Shown here: positions 11,025-19,225 of the stretch, in pieces
Numbering within the stretch: the stretch's first letter is position 1
Layout: each line of letters opens with the position of its first letter
NCBI RefSeq assembly: GCF_900110185.1
Contig: NZ_FOCT01000008.1
Location: 62,001 to 126,000, forward strand
DNA from: Nitrosospira multiformis
Lineage (GTDB): Bacteria; Pseudomonadota; Gammaproteobacteria; Burkholderiales; Nitrosomonadaceae
DNA: 64,000 nucleotides
Reading direction: 5' to 3'
Translations under genes and position numbers: made by a program
The notes under the pieces: model-generated
Seen by the model: only the letters and a program-made list of their open reading frames with translations
Told to the model about the DNA's origin: nothing
Database searches by the model: none

Positions 11025-11254
11025 ACACTCCTCCTGGATCCGGATAGACGTGTAAACACAGGGAGCATGGGAGCTTCAAAGCTGGGCGAGGTAACCGGGA
11101 CACCAGTATCAGCATACTCTGCCCCTCCGGTGGGAGTTATATCAACAGCAGAACCTTCAGGGATCGGCTGGGCAATTTCCTTCCGAACAAAGTTCATGAG
11201 GACCGCGCTGGGGGGTGAGATTGCGTTCACTAATGCAGGTAGCCGGGATTTCAT
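11021..11254 (-). CDS. Small protein, third gene of the luxI cluster
   Basis: A 77-aa protein of unknown function, translated from an ATG with a perfect AAAGGAGG site 6 nt upstream. The N-terminal third (MKSRLPALVNAISPPSAVLM) is mildly hydrophobic and basic; the rest is rich in Pro, Thr, Ser and Gly. No cysteines are present, which speaks against a lanthipeptide or disulfide peptide. The stop overlaps the start of the 66-aa gene. A 162-bp gap separates it from the receiver-like gene, so it may have its own promoter or share the luxI transcript. Confidence 0.7.
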   Translation of the reverse strand: MKSRLPALVNAISPPSAVLMNFVRKEIAQPIPEGSAVDITPTGGAEYADTGVPVTSPSFEAPMLPVFTRLSGSRRSV

Positions 11255-11416
11255 GATTTGCCTCCTTTGAGCAACCAGTCAATATCATTTGAAACCTTTG
11301 TCAGCTTGTACAGGCTACCTGCGACTGATGGCAGTACGATGAAAGTTTTATGAATTATTAAATTCCTCGAAAGCCTTCGCCTCTTTTCCTCGTTCTATTG
11401 ATAGTCCAGCCGCATT

Positions 11417-11866
11417 TCATCCCCTTCCCGAATACTCAAACGTAACCGGCTCGAATGGGGGCCGCTGGCAATCCTCGCGCATCAATGCGGCAGTTTCTCC
11501 CAAGGCGATTTCACGCAGTCTACACCGCATGTTCAGGACACCATTACCCGACTCGAATACACCACAGGTATGCATCGTGCTGCAAGCCGATTCATTCTCG
11601 GAAGTCTCCTCTGGTCCGACGTTATTCATGACCGCTACCGGTAAATGAGGATAGCGCCGTCTGGCTTCCCGCACCCATTGCACCAGATTCACCTGCTGGG
11701 TGCAATCATCTACTGCGCCGTCGACCAGAACCATGTCATAGGCCTCCAGGTCTGGCTCCGGGAAGCTGTCCAGCGTTTTTCGCTCCAGCCTGTGCTTGGA
11801 TTTTTCAAGCAGCAGCTGCAGGAGCTGACGGGTATCTTGTCTCTCTCCAACCAGTAGAATATTCAT
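11417..11866 (-). CDS. Receiver-like protein coupled to luxI
   Basis: A 149-aa protein whose first 85 residues resemble a response-regulator receiver: MNILLVGERQDTRQLLQLLL as first strand and helix, and YDMVLVDGAVDD with a possible phosphoacceptor Asp49. The usual double acid after the first strand is replaced by Glu-Arg-Gln-Asp, and the Thr/Ser strand reads AVMNNVG, so it is probably degenerate. The C-terminal part has three cysteines (SACSTMHTCGVF, MRCRLRE) and no known output domain. The ATG overlaps the luxI stop as ATGA, so the two are translationally coupled. Role in quorum sensing is inferred from that coupling only. Confidence 0.8.
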   Translation of the reverse strand: MNILLVGERQDTRQLLQLLLEKSKHRLERKTLDSFPEPDLEAYDMVLVDGAVDDCTQQVNLVQWVREARRRYPHLPVAVMNNVGPEETSENESACSTMHTCGVFESGNGVLNMRCRLREIALGETAALMREDCQRPPFEPVTFEYSGRG

Positions 11867-12495
11867 GCGGCCTTCCTTTGTGCGTTTTCTGGGAGCATCC
11901 CAAAAAGGGCGAACTCGGTGATTGCATCGATTTCGATATAGCATGCGACCGTCAAAACCCGACCGATTTTGATCGGTGCGCCCAACCTGGAAACGTTCAC
12001 GCCAAGCTTGCGTATCAGTCTCTCCACTGCGACGGTGGTAACGGTTACATAGCGCTTTATCTTGTTGTGGCGCGCGAAGAGAAACAAGGTTTGCATCATT
12101 TTTACCGGAATTTCGCTAAAGCCGAAACCGGCACTCTCACATTTGGGAACCATGACGGCAAAACGGCTCAATTCCCAGACATCCGATTGCTGCGGCGCGG
12201 GCTGTCCGTGCAGAAGTTGCGGAAAAGTATCCTTCAACATGTAGGGTCCCTGGGTAGGAAGCAATCGCCAGCAACCGAGCACCTCGTCTTCATCCTCTTC
12301 ATCCCCCTCGCCTCCTTTCGCCAGAACATATACGGGATCTGCAAGATCGAACTCGTCATGCTCCATCCCGTTATCCGTGGTTACCTCCCAGCCGAGCCTG
12401 TCGTGAAAAACTTCGTGCCTCAGCCGATACATTCCCATTGCGGCCCGTTTATCGAGAGAACCATTGCCATGTTGTGCAAGCATAATCTGTCCCAT
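11863..12495 (-). CDS. Acyl-homoserine-lactone synthase (LuxI family)
   Basis: A 210-aa autoinducer synthase making N-acyl-homoserine lactones from S-adenosylmethionine and acyl-ACP. Conserved residues of the family are visible: MYRLRHEVFHDRLGW (Arg, Phe, Trp of the N-terminal block), the Asp in NGMEHDEFDLADP, GCWRLLPT, and the Glu-Leu-Ser-Arg-Phe block in VWELSRFAV. The N-terminal region has an acidic insert (EGDEEDEDE). It heads a minus-strand cluster of four genes and has a lux-box-like palindrome about 60 bp upstream, so it is probably activated by an autoinducer-bound LuxR protein. The acyl chain made cannot be told from the sequence. Confidence 0.93.
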   Translation of the reverse strand: MGQIMLAQHGNGSLDKRAAMGMYRLRHEVFHDRLGWEVTTDNGMEHDEFDLADPVYVLAKGGEGDEEDEDEVLGCWRLLPTQGPYMLKDTFPQLLHGQPAPQQSDVWELSRFAVMVPKCESAGFGFSEIPVKMMQTLFLFARHNKIKRYVTVTTVAVERLIRKLGVNVSRLGAPIKIGRVLTVACYIEIDAITEFALFGMLPENAQRKAA

Positions 12496-12555
12496 TTTTT
12501 CACTCGTCGTTGGTTGATGACGACGTTATGAAACAACGGAACCGGACCTCCGAAT

Positions 12556-12575
12556 AGCTGTAAAATCTTACAGGA
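12556..12575 (-). promoter_or_regulatory. lux box upstream of luxI
   Basis: On the minus strand this reads TCCTGTAAGATTTTACAGCT, which matches 15 of 20 positions of the Vibrio fischeri lux box (ACCTGTAGGATCGTACAGGT) including both CTGTA half sites. It lies about 60 bp upstream of the luxI start, and a CATAAC candidate -10 follows at 12525-12530. This spacing fits class II activation by a LuxR-type regulator. Confidence 0.8.
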
Positions 12576-13232
12576 GGTAGGGCGTAAAACCGGCTGAAAC
12601 CCTTATCTGTATTGGATTTCCGGAGTTCCGGCTGCTACGCGTTGGACATGCTTTTATGACCGCAATGTGAATAAAAAAATGGATTTGAAGGTCCTTCGGG
12701 CGAAGTCCTTCTGATCTGATACAGATCTGATGGAGCAAAAGGAGACTCTCAGGCTTGCCTTCTTCAGCAGGCCCTTCAGAGAGACGCTAGCGCGTAACCG
12801 TCTCTCCTTATGGAAGAGAGACGTACACGAAATGCTGGCTGAGTTTGTTGTACGCATCATATCCGCGAGCGGGTATCCAGATCTGCAATGTAAGGATAAG
12901 GTTCAAAGCGATAGATTTCCGCTTGCGCGAAAATGACGGTGTGATGATGATGTGTCGAGGGCTGACTGAGGTTCCCGGGTAGGATCAGTCACCCTCCGTA
13001 GAATTTGCGGAAAATGGAGGGGAACCAGGGAAACTCTGAACGAGTCCTCGTGGAACGCAGTGACTGTGGGAACGCGTTGATGTGGCAATAAAACCTAACG
13101 GAGCGCGAGCTACTGCGCTGCATCCAGGCCTGTTGACAGGTCCTCCCAGAACGCGCCCCTCAGCTCATTGCGGCGTGAGCCTCGAGACCCGACGAGAGCT
13201 TCTTACCGGCTCAAGCCGGATCGTCTCAAATG
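12576..13232. other. Intergenic region with small hairpins and degenerate repeat
   Basis: About 650 bases without a supportable gene, between luxI and the TonB-receptor gene. Several short imperfect hairpins occur, for example GAGAGACG and CGTCTCTC near 12778-12808. The stretch around 12868-12943 looks like a decayed copy of an intergenic repeat with an inverted GCGGG-containing core. Nothing here could be assigned to a known RNA. Confidence 0.35.
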
Positions 13233-15440
13233 TCAGTTGAAGTAAAGCCGTACTGAGCCGTAAGCACTGAGCGGATCGCCGGGGAGCGCTCCCGCGAATG
13301 TCGGGTTCGTATAGTAGGTCTTGTCCGTCAGGTTTCTGACGTTGACTGCGACCTCCAGGTTCTTTACACGATACGAAGCCATGGCATCATAGACAACATA
13401 TGATGGCACTCTCAGCAGATTGAGCGCGTCGGCAAAACTGTCACCCTTGTAGGTCACGCCAAATCCCAACATCACGCCCCGTGCAAGTCCACTTTGTACC
13501 TGATACGTGGTCCACAGGCTGCCCATGTTGGTAGCGACGCCCACGGGACGATTTCCAGCAATGCTTCTGAATTCTCCCGGAGCAAAGAGAACATTGTTCC
13601 GTGCAACTGCCTTTGATAATGTTTCCGGGTCCATCCACACCCCGTTGCCGATGATGCTAAGTCCGGCGATGGGCCGAAAGGCGAGGGACACCTCAACACC
13701 GCGGGAACGATCTTTTCCGTCCTGGGTGAGGAGATTGGTGGCAGCCGGATTGAGGTTGATGAAATAGTTATTCCGGGAACTCTGAAACAGCGCGACGTTC
13801 AAATCCGCCTTGCCGTCCAGGAAGGTCGTCTTGGCGCCAACCTCGATCTGATTGGAAGTTTCGGGTGAGGTCGCAACCGACGTAGGCTCGGTTGACAGAT
13901 TGATGAAGGCGCCGGTGCTGTAGCCGGCATAAAAGGCCAGGTTTTGGGTAGGCTGATAAACCCCACCCGTGGAATAAGTTGTCAAGGAACGTGTGCGCAC
14001 GATTTCCCGGTACCTATAGTTCCCTGAAACAGACTGAAAACCTTTGTCGCTCCATTGCACGAGATCGTTGCGTATACCCAGCCGGAGTTTCAATTGCTCG
14101 GTCAGCTCGATCTGATCCTGTGCGTAGAACGACGTCTGGTCGCTGCTGATTTTGCGATCGAAAGTGGGTCTGCGGTTAATGCCGTTCACGGAGGTTTCCA
14201 GATTAAACGGATTGAATATGTTCACTGGGTTAGACAACGTAAAATCTCCCCGGACCGTCGTGATGTCGACGTTCTTGTATTCGAACCCGCCCAAGAGCGT
14301 GTGCTTGACCGGACCAGTGGCCGTTTTCCAGATCGCCTCGTTCTGAAAGGTTGCAAATCCCTGATGGTCGGTCTGATGGCGCGCATCGCGGCCCGTAATG
14401 ATTCCGGCAGCGTTAGCCTGGTTGCCTCCCCCATTTCTCAACATATCGAGCCTGCGCCCGTCATAAGTAAATGCCGTTCTCATGCTCAGGTCTGCGGAGA
14501 TTGTCCAGTTGTGGACGGCGGTGACGCGATTGATGGTATTGCTCGTATAATTGAATGGGCTGTAATAACGGTTTTCCCGGGGAACCACCAGCTTCGAATT
14601 GAAATCGAAAAGCGTTCCATAGTTGTCTGGCCTGATCTTCAGTTCGCGGTGGTCGAAGTCGACCGTCAGTGTTTTGTCATCTGCCAGGCGCCACATCATG
14701 CTGGGAGAAATCTCGAATATATCGCGTTTAAGTCCGCGAAACCCGTCCGCATGCTCCAGATCAGTGATGAAACGTCCTGCGAAGCTCTTTCCCATCGGCC
14801 CTGTCACATCGAGATAGCCGTTTAGCGTGCCAAAACTGCCGAACATCGTTCCCGTGGAGGCTGAGAAAGCACTCCTGGGCTGTTTACTGATCATGTTGAT
14901 GCTCCCCCCGGGGCCCGCTGCCCCGAACAAGGCCGACCCGGGTCCTTTCAGGACTTCAATGCGATCCACATCGTACATCGTTCGGTAATAACCGTTCATC
15001 GGGGACGTCCCGTCGGGCATCGCGTCACGAAAAAAGCTTACCGTCAGCCCACGGGAGGTGAAGTTATTTGCGAAACCATAGCCGCCTCCCATGAGGGGCT
15101 GCATGCTGCTCACGTTGCGCATGGCATCGTTCATGTTGATGTAGCCCTGCTCCTTAAGAGTGGCCGCCGGAACGACGTCGACCGTCGCGGGGATGTCACG
15201 CAAGGGCGCATCTGTCTTGCTGCCAGTACGGGCGACATCCTCGATCGTTCCCGGGCGGACCCGCCCGGTAGTCACCTTGATCTCCGGCAGGGTCGCACTT
15301 TTTTCCTTCTCTTTCTCTGCATCTTGAGATGTCACTGCATCTTGAGCTGTCACGGGCAACGGCATCAATAACCATGAACAAAACAGGGTTATAGGGACCA
15401 AAAAGCAGGATGCGGGCTTGAATCTGGATAACTGTTTCAC
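13233..15440 (-). CDS. TonB-dependent siderophore receptor
   Basis: A 735-aa outer-membrane receptor of the FhuA/FpvA type. The start is a GTG with an AAGAGG ribosome site. A signal peptide (about residues 1-33, ending VTAQ) precedes an N-terminal plug domain (DIPATVDVVPAATLKEQGYI, GSALFGAAGPGGSINM) and a beta-barrel ending in the aromatic-rich YGSVRLYFN. It imports ferric siderophores using TonB-ExbBD energy; the substrate is unknown, and no siderophore synthesis genes are near. It is the last gene of a same-strand series oxidase, DUF4198, PepSY, receptor, which suggests one iron-uptake operon. Confidence 0.95.
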   Translation of the reverse strand: MKQLSRFKPASCFLVPITLFCSWLLMPLPVTAQDAVTSQDAEKEKEKSATLPEIKVTTGRVRPGTIEDVARTGSKTDAPLRDIPATVDVVPAATLKEQGYINMNDAMRNVSSMQPLMGGGYGFANNFTSRGLTVSFFRDAMPDGTSPMNGYYRTMYDVDRIEVLKGPGSALFGAAGPGGSINMISKQPRSAFSASTGTMFGSFGTLNGYLDVTGPMGKSFAGRFITDLEHADGFRGLKRDIFEISPSMMWRLADDKTLTVDFDHRELKIRPDNYGTLFDFNSKLVVPRENRYYSPFNYTSNTINRVTAVHNWTISADLSMRTAFTYDGRRLDMLRNGGGNQANAAGIITGRDARHQTDHQGFATFQNEAIWKTATGPVKHTLLGGFEYKNVDITTVRGDFTLSNPVNIFNPFNLETSVNGINRRPTFDRKISSDQTSFYAQDQIELTEQLKLRLGIRNDLVQWSDKGFQSVSGNYRYREIVRTRSLTTYSTGGVYQPTQNLAFYAGYSTGAFINLSTEPTSVATSPETSNQIEVGAKTTFLDGKADLNVALFQSSRNNYFINLNPAATNLLTQDGKDRSRGVEVSLAFRPIAGLSIIGNGVWMDPETLSKAVARNNVLFAPGEFRSIAGNRPVGVATNMGSLWTTYQVQSGLARGVMLGFGVTYKGDSFADALNLLRVPSYVVYDAMASYRVKNLEVAVNVRNLTDKTYYTNPTFAGALPGDPLSAYGSVRLYFN

Positions 15441-15597
15441 TTATAGCCTCTTTTAATTTTTTTACTACTGGCTGGCTACAAGCACGAAGGCGTTGGCTGG
15501 CTGTGGGTTCTTTTTCCCAGCGAAACTGGGCGGGAAATTATAATCAATTGGACATTCTTTTATCTCGGTTCAGGGATCCTGTTCGAAAAAATAACGA

Positions 15598-16374
15598 TCA
15601 TGCAAGCGATAGTGTCGTCAACATGAGGATCGCAGCCGTCGTCAAGGTCGTCCCAATCAACCCGGCTGCCATCAAGCGGGGACCATGCAGACGACTCCAC
15701 AACAGCGTGCCTGTGATGGCCAGCACGAGCAGGCCACCTGCCAGCGTATCAGTGAGCAATATCCAGACATTGGACATCCCGCTTCCCTTGTGAAAGTTTG
15801 CCAGAGTCGCCCAGACATTGGCCTCTTTCCGCTCGATATGCGTCTCGGCATCTCCTTTCCAGTATTCCGCTGTCACGCTATGATTGGGTGCAAGGAGCGT
15901 AATACGCCAGTTTTCCGGTTGTATGACCTGCCCCCCTCCCCACGGCACCGGGCCCGCCGGTTTTTTCTGGGTGCGCGATTTTGCATCGGGCATTTTGAAT
16001 TTTTCGCGCAGCCACGATTCCAGCGCCTCCGGTGACTCAACGCTGTTGGCAGGCGGAGTGAGTATTTCGCGGGTTTCCTGCTGCGCCGCAAGGGGAATTT
16101 TCATTTCGCTGCGGTGATTCAGCAGAATCCCGGATACCCCGAATAGGAGGCCAAGCGCCGCGCCCCACAATCCCATCCAGGCATGAGTGCGACGCAGCCA
16201 GACCAGAAAGCGGCCGCGCTTCATTCCTTGTGATAAAAAGAGGTAGCCGCGTGGCTCCGTCACCACAGGACGCGCCCCCTGGCCCGCAACGTGAGGCTGT
16301 CCCATGCTCTGCGCAGTTGCTGAAGTTGCAGAAGATTTGGGGGCTGCTTGCGCGCCGGATTGAACAGTGCTCAT
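15598..16374 (-). CDS. PepSY-associated membrane protein
   Basis: A 258-aa inner-membrane protein of the PepSY_TM type. A basic patch and the block FLVWLRRTHAWMGLWGAALG open the first membrane helix (about residues 57-85). A periplasmic PepSY-like domain follows (VTAEYWKGDAETHIERKEAN), then LANFHKGSG and two C-terminal membrane helices. Members often sit beside siderophore receptors and are thought to take part in periplasmic ferric-siderophore reduction. The first ATG overlaps the stop of the DUF4198 gene, so the two are coupled. The basic residues before the first helix predict an inside N-terminus. Confidence 0.88.
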   Translation of the reverse strand: MSTVQSGAQAAPKSSATSATAQSMGQPHVAGQGARPVVTEPRGYLFLSQGMKRGRFLVWLRRTHAWMGLWGAALGLLFGVSGILLNHRSEMKIPLAAQQETREILTPPANSVESPEALESWLREKFKMPDAKSRTQKKPAGPVPWGGGQVIQPENWRITLLAPNHSVTAEYWKGDAETHIERKEANVWATLANFHKGSGMSNVWILLTDTLAGGLLVLAITGTLLWSRLHGPRLMAAGLIGTTLTTAAILMLTTLSLA

Positions 16375-17033
16375 TTGTATAGGCTGCGTGTGATCTTGTG
16401 GCTCTCGACCGCGTATGCCTTGCCTTCGAACTCACCGGGTTTGTGCATCTCGTATTTCGCTTCGATCACATACAGACCCGGCTCAAGCAATGAGTAGGTC
16501 ACCTCTCCTTTCTCGTCCGTCTGCAGATGTTTCTCCCAGCCATTGGGTGCGATGACCACGATTTCGACCTTGGGGACGGGCTTTCCCAAGTAGGTCAGAC
16601 GCAACGTGTTACCGGATTCCTGGATATCGAGCGGCAGGCTGCCTCCGCTACCGAAGCGCGTATAGAGAAATCTTCTGTAGGTAGGAGACGGGATTTGCCC
16701 TTGCGGCTCGCGTATGGATTGCTTGAGCGCCTGCACCAGTACAGCGCCGCCCTGAGCTTCATTACCTGCCGGTATCGCAAAATAATTATTCTCGCGCCTG
16801 GCTTCGACAGGCTTTTCAACGCCTTTCGCGTTTACCACCGTCACCTTCGGTTCGATAATGCTATCGAGCCTGCCCGGCGAAGGCTCACGCAGATTTTCCG
16901 CGTATTCGCCGAAATAAAGCCGGGTTGCCCCGGCTTCTTTCTCAAGCCACAGCGCATGAGCTGCAACATCCAGGCTGAGCACACAGCCGATAATACCCAT
17001 ACCTACGGCATGGATAAATTGCGGGAGTTTCAT
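16371..17033 (-). CDS. DUF4198 periplasmic protein
   Basis: A 220-aa exported protein with a signal peptide (MKLPQFIHAVGMGIIGCVLS, cleavage after about residue 25) and the family hallmark HALWLEKEAG right after it. The C-terminal part looks like a beta-sandwich carboxypeptidase-regulatory-like fold (GKPVPKVEIVVIAPNGW, EKGEVTYSLLEPGLYVIEAK). DUF4198 proteins commonly accompany metal transporters and TonB receptors and are presumed to bind metal in the periplasm. A good ribosome site (AAAAGGAAAAG) precedes the ATG. It overlaps the PepSY gene by 4 bp and follows the oxidase gene by 70 bp. Confidence 0.85.
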   Translation of the reverse strand: MKLPQFIHAVGMGIIGCVLSLDVAAHALWLEKEAGATRLYFGEYAENLREPSPGRLDSIIEPKVTVVNAKGVEKPVEARRENNYFAIPAGNEAQGGAVLVQALKQSIREPQGQIPSPTYRRFLYTRFGSGGSLPLDIQESGNTLRLTYLGKPVPKVEIVVIAPNGWEKHLQTDEKGEVTYSLLEPGLYVIEAKYEMHKPGEFEGKAYAVESHKITRSLYK

Positions 17034-17103
17034 CGGGCTTTTCCTTTTCTATTATTTATCAGGGATTGGAAATGATTGAGTTGTTATAAGTATTTGTCTT
17101 CCA

Positions 17104-18102
17104 TCATTTTGCCGGCGCGACGTTCCACCGGGTAGACATCCCGGCCATCATGTGATCATCGACGTGGCAGTGCAGTAGCCAGTTACCGGGTGAACGCGGA
17201 ATCATGTCGACCGAGGTCATGCTTGCAGGGAGCACTTCCACCACATCCGTGCGGCGTCCATGATCGAGTACTGTCTGGGCATGCCAGTGCACAGTATGGT
17301 TATCCGTCTCGTTACCGAGTGCCACGACGTGCCAGCGCACACGCTTTCCAATACCTGTATCGTAACCCTTGAGGTTGCCGAAAATGCGACCGTTGATGGT
17401 ATGCTTCATCCCGCTTTCTTCCCCGTTCTCCTCATTGAAGATCATGAACAAGGTGGTGAATTCCTGATCCACATCATTCGGCGACGGATCGCGCGTCGAT
17501 CTTGCCATGCCCTGCCGGGTCACAATGATGGTACCTACCAGGCCGAGATTCGCCTCTTCCTCTTCCATTACATGCGAGTGATACAGCCAGACGATTGATG
17601 AAGGATCGGTTGGTCCGGGACCGGAGGCCTCATCCACAACCCAGGTATAAGTAAAGGATTTCCCCGGCGGCACTGCGGCCCCGATACCTGCTCCTGCGCT
17701 GGCGGCATCCGCGCCCTCGTTTTTCTTGTCATAAAATACGCCGTGCGGGTGCATGGAAAGCGGCCGGTCGGTCTTGTTCAGAAAATGAACCTTGAGGGTG
17801 TCGCCCACCTCTGCCCGAAGCTGGGGGCCCAGAATTCCTGCCCACTCCGGCTGCACCAATCGCTCCTTGTAGCGCCCATCCTTGTAGCCAAAATAACGGT
17901 ACTTGGGATATGTCAGCGTTTTGCCCCACACTCCCAATCCATCATCGGGCTTGATCAGATTCTTCCTGGACGGCGCATAATTCCAGGTAACTTTTTCCGC
18001 CGCAACCCAGTACTCCCTTTCTGCGGCCATTGCCTGCCCCACGCTGAAAAGTGCAAGAAGACCAAGCAGCGCCATAACCCGGCCTGCATTGCAAGTATTC
18101 AT
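17104..18102 (-). CDS. Two-domain multicopper oxidase
   Basis: A 332-aa secreted copper protein with a signal peptide (MNTCNAGRVMALLGLLALFS and on to AMA). Ligands of the trinuclear cluster are in SMHPHGVFYD, WLYHSHVMEEEE and HTVHWHAQT, and those of the C-terminal type 1 site in LLHCHVDDHMMAGM. At two cupredoxin domains it is smaller than CueO-type enzymes and resembles the small two-domain oxidases. The ATG at 18102 is chosen over an upstream ATG because it starts the signal peptide. It heads the operon with the DUF4198, PepSY and receptor genes, and a Fur-like site overlaps its promoter, so a ferroxidase role in iron uptake is likely but inferred. Confidence 0.92.
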   Translation of the reverse strand: MNTCNAGRVMALLGLLALFSVGQAMAAEREYWVAAEKVTWNYAPSRKNLIKPDDGLGVWGKTLTYPKYRYFGYKDGRYKERLVQPEWAGILGPQLRAEVGDTLKVHFLNKTDRPLSMHPHGVFYDKKNEGADAASAGAGIGAAVPPGKSFTYTWVVDEASGPGPTDPSSIVWLYHSHVMEEEEANLGLVGTIIVTRQGMARSTRDPSPNDVDQEFTTLFMIFNEENGEESGMKHTINGRIFGNLKGYDTGIGKRVRWHVVALGNETDNHTVHWHAQTVLDHGRRTDVVEVLPASMTSVDMIPRSPGNWLLHCHVDDHMMAGMSTRWNVAPAK

Positions 18103-18113
18103 GTTTTTATAAT

Positions 18114-18132
18114 ACGAATGATAATCACTGCA
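18114..18132 (-). promoter_or_regulatory. Fur-box-like site of the iron operon
   Basis: The plus strand reads ACGAATGATAATCACTGCA, which matches 12 of 19 positions of the Fur consensus GATAATGATAATCATTATC. It lies 12-30 bp upstream of the oxidase start. The sequence TATAATACGAAT(G/C)AT running into it is shared with the hemP promoter, which supports a common regulator. Confidence 0.55.
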
Positions 18133-18203
18133 AGATATCATAAAATCCTGATCCGACCTCTACCGGTTTCTACACCGTCAGGGCTGAATATCCTTAATAA
18201 TCC

Positions 18204-19097
18204 TTAAACTGGTCTCTCTTCGGGAGAAGCTGGCCAACGCCTCTTTGATTGCTCGGGTCTACCCGGTGCAGGTGAGGTACACAATACTGCCAGAGTAGCG
18301 ATACCTTTACGAAAGGTGGAAAGGTTTGAGCGATCCAACAAGACGCAGGGCTTGCCGGAACGTCGGCAGTAACGCTTGACGGTGAAAAAAGCGGTATGGT
18401 TTACGCAATCCACGGGACAGACAACCATATCGGCGTGATCCAACAATACTGGCAAGTGATGTCCGGGGCCCTGAGGCGTGTTTCTGTAGATGACCAGCTT
18501 ACCCCCGGAAGCCTCCACTACGCGGCGATATTCCGGGTACAGTGCGGCGCGCCCCCCTACGCACAGAACGCAACGCCCTCCGATACCCGATCCCTTGCAC
18601 GTCCTATCGCCTTTTTCACCGGAAGCGGCGGAAGATGAATGCTCAAAAGAAAACGGCGCTGGCGGAGCAGATTCCTTGATCAGTGGAAATCTATCCGTTT
18701 CGGCGACTTCCCGCCCGATATGATTTTCGGGATCGACCCGATCGGGTGGGAGTGAATGAACAGGCTTGCTACCAGTCGGCCACTTGCCGGCAGGTACGGG
18801 TTTCGATTTCTGGATCAGAACCGCTGATCGACCCAGTCGCGCTATCCGCGTCAATCTTGCAGGGGTAAAAAAAGGATTGCTGTCCCGCGCGCTGAAAAAT
18901 TGCCTGACAATCTCAACCAGATTTTTTCCGAGCAGCGCTTGCAATATCTGCGGCATCTGCCTGTGGTGGATGAATAAATTCGAAGAAGGAGAGGATTTAC
19001 CCTGTCTGGAGGTTGCGGAATCGCGGTGCTCCGGTTCAAGCAGGGCAGATGCGGGAACACAGAGATTAGCCAGCGATGTTGCCTTAAGCTGTTGCAC
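18204..19097 (-). CDS. DUF2325 domain protein
   Basis: A 297-aa protein of unknown biochemical role. The C-terminal 105 residues form a DUF2325 domain: CVLCVGGRAALYPEYRRVVE, ASGGKLVIYRNTPQG, LPVLLDHADMVVCPVDCVNH and KPCVLLDRSNLSTF. The N-terminal 165 residues look low in structure, with KSSPSSN and SSSAASGEKGDR stretches. The start is a GTG with GGAG upstream, though a later start cannot be ruled out. It is the next gene downstream of bacterioferritin, in a block of iron-storage genes and head to tail with the oxidase, suggesting a link with iron or oxygen status. Confidence 0.82.
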   Translation of the reverse strand: MQQLKATSLANLCVPASALLEPEHRDSATSRQGKSSPSSNLFIHHRQMPQILQALLGKNLVEIVRQFFSARDSNPFFTPARLTRIARLGRSAVLIQKSKPVPAGKWPTGSKPVHSLPPDRVDPENHIGREVAETDRFPLIKESAPPAPFSFEHSSSAASGEKGDRTCKGSGIGGRCVLCVGGRAALYPEYRRVVEASGGKLVIYRNTPQGPGHHLPVLLDHADMVVCPVDCVNHTAFFTVKRYCRRSGKPCVLLDRSNLSTFRKGIATLAVLCTSPAPGRPEQSKRRWPASPEERPV

Positions 19098-19187
19098 AGC
19101 CCCACTCCGGACAGGTCAGAAAGCTGGCTTGCCCTGTAGGGGCTGGCTGGCTAAAAATCAAAAAAGGTTGAATAAACTCGAATAAAG

Positions 19188-19213
19188 GCCGCTGGAAAAA
19201 GAAATCCAGCGGC
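19188..19213 (-). terminator. Rho-independent terminator after bfr
   Basis: On the minus strand a perfect 9-bp stem GCCGCTGGA / TCCAGCGGC with an 8-nt loop stands 12 bp after the bacterioferritin stop and is followed by CTTTATT. It should end the bfr transcript before the DUF2325 gene. Confidence 0.75.
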
Positions 19214-19225
19214 ACATAAACAAGT

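Noticed and set aside
12730..12810. CTCTCAGGC and hairpins that recall a glycine riboswitch
   Set aside because: The rest of the aptamer core is missing and no glycine-related gene follows.
14055..14825. A 256-codon plus-strand frame opposite the TonB receptor gene
   Set aside because: Shadow of the receptor gene; no domain or ribosome site.
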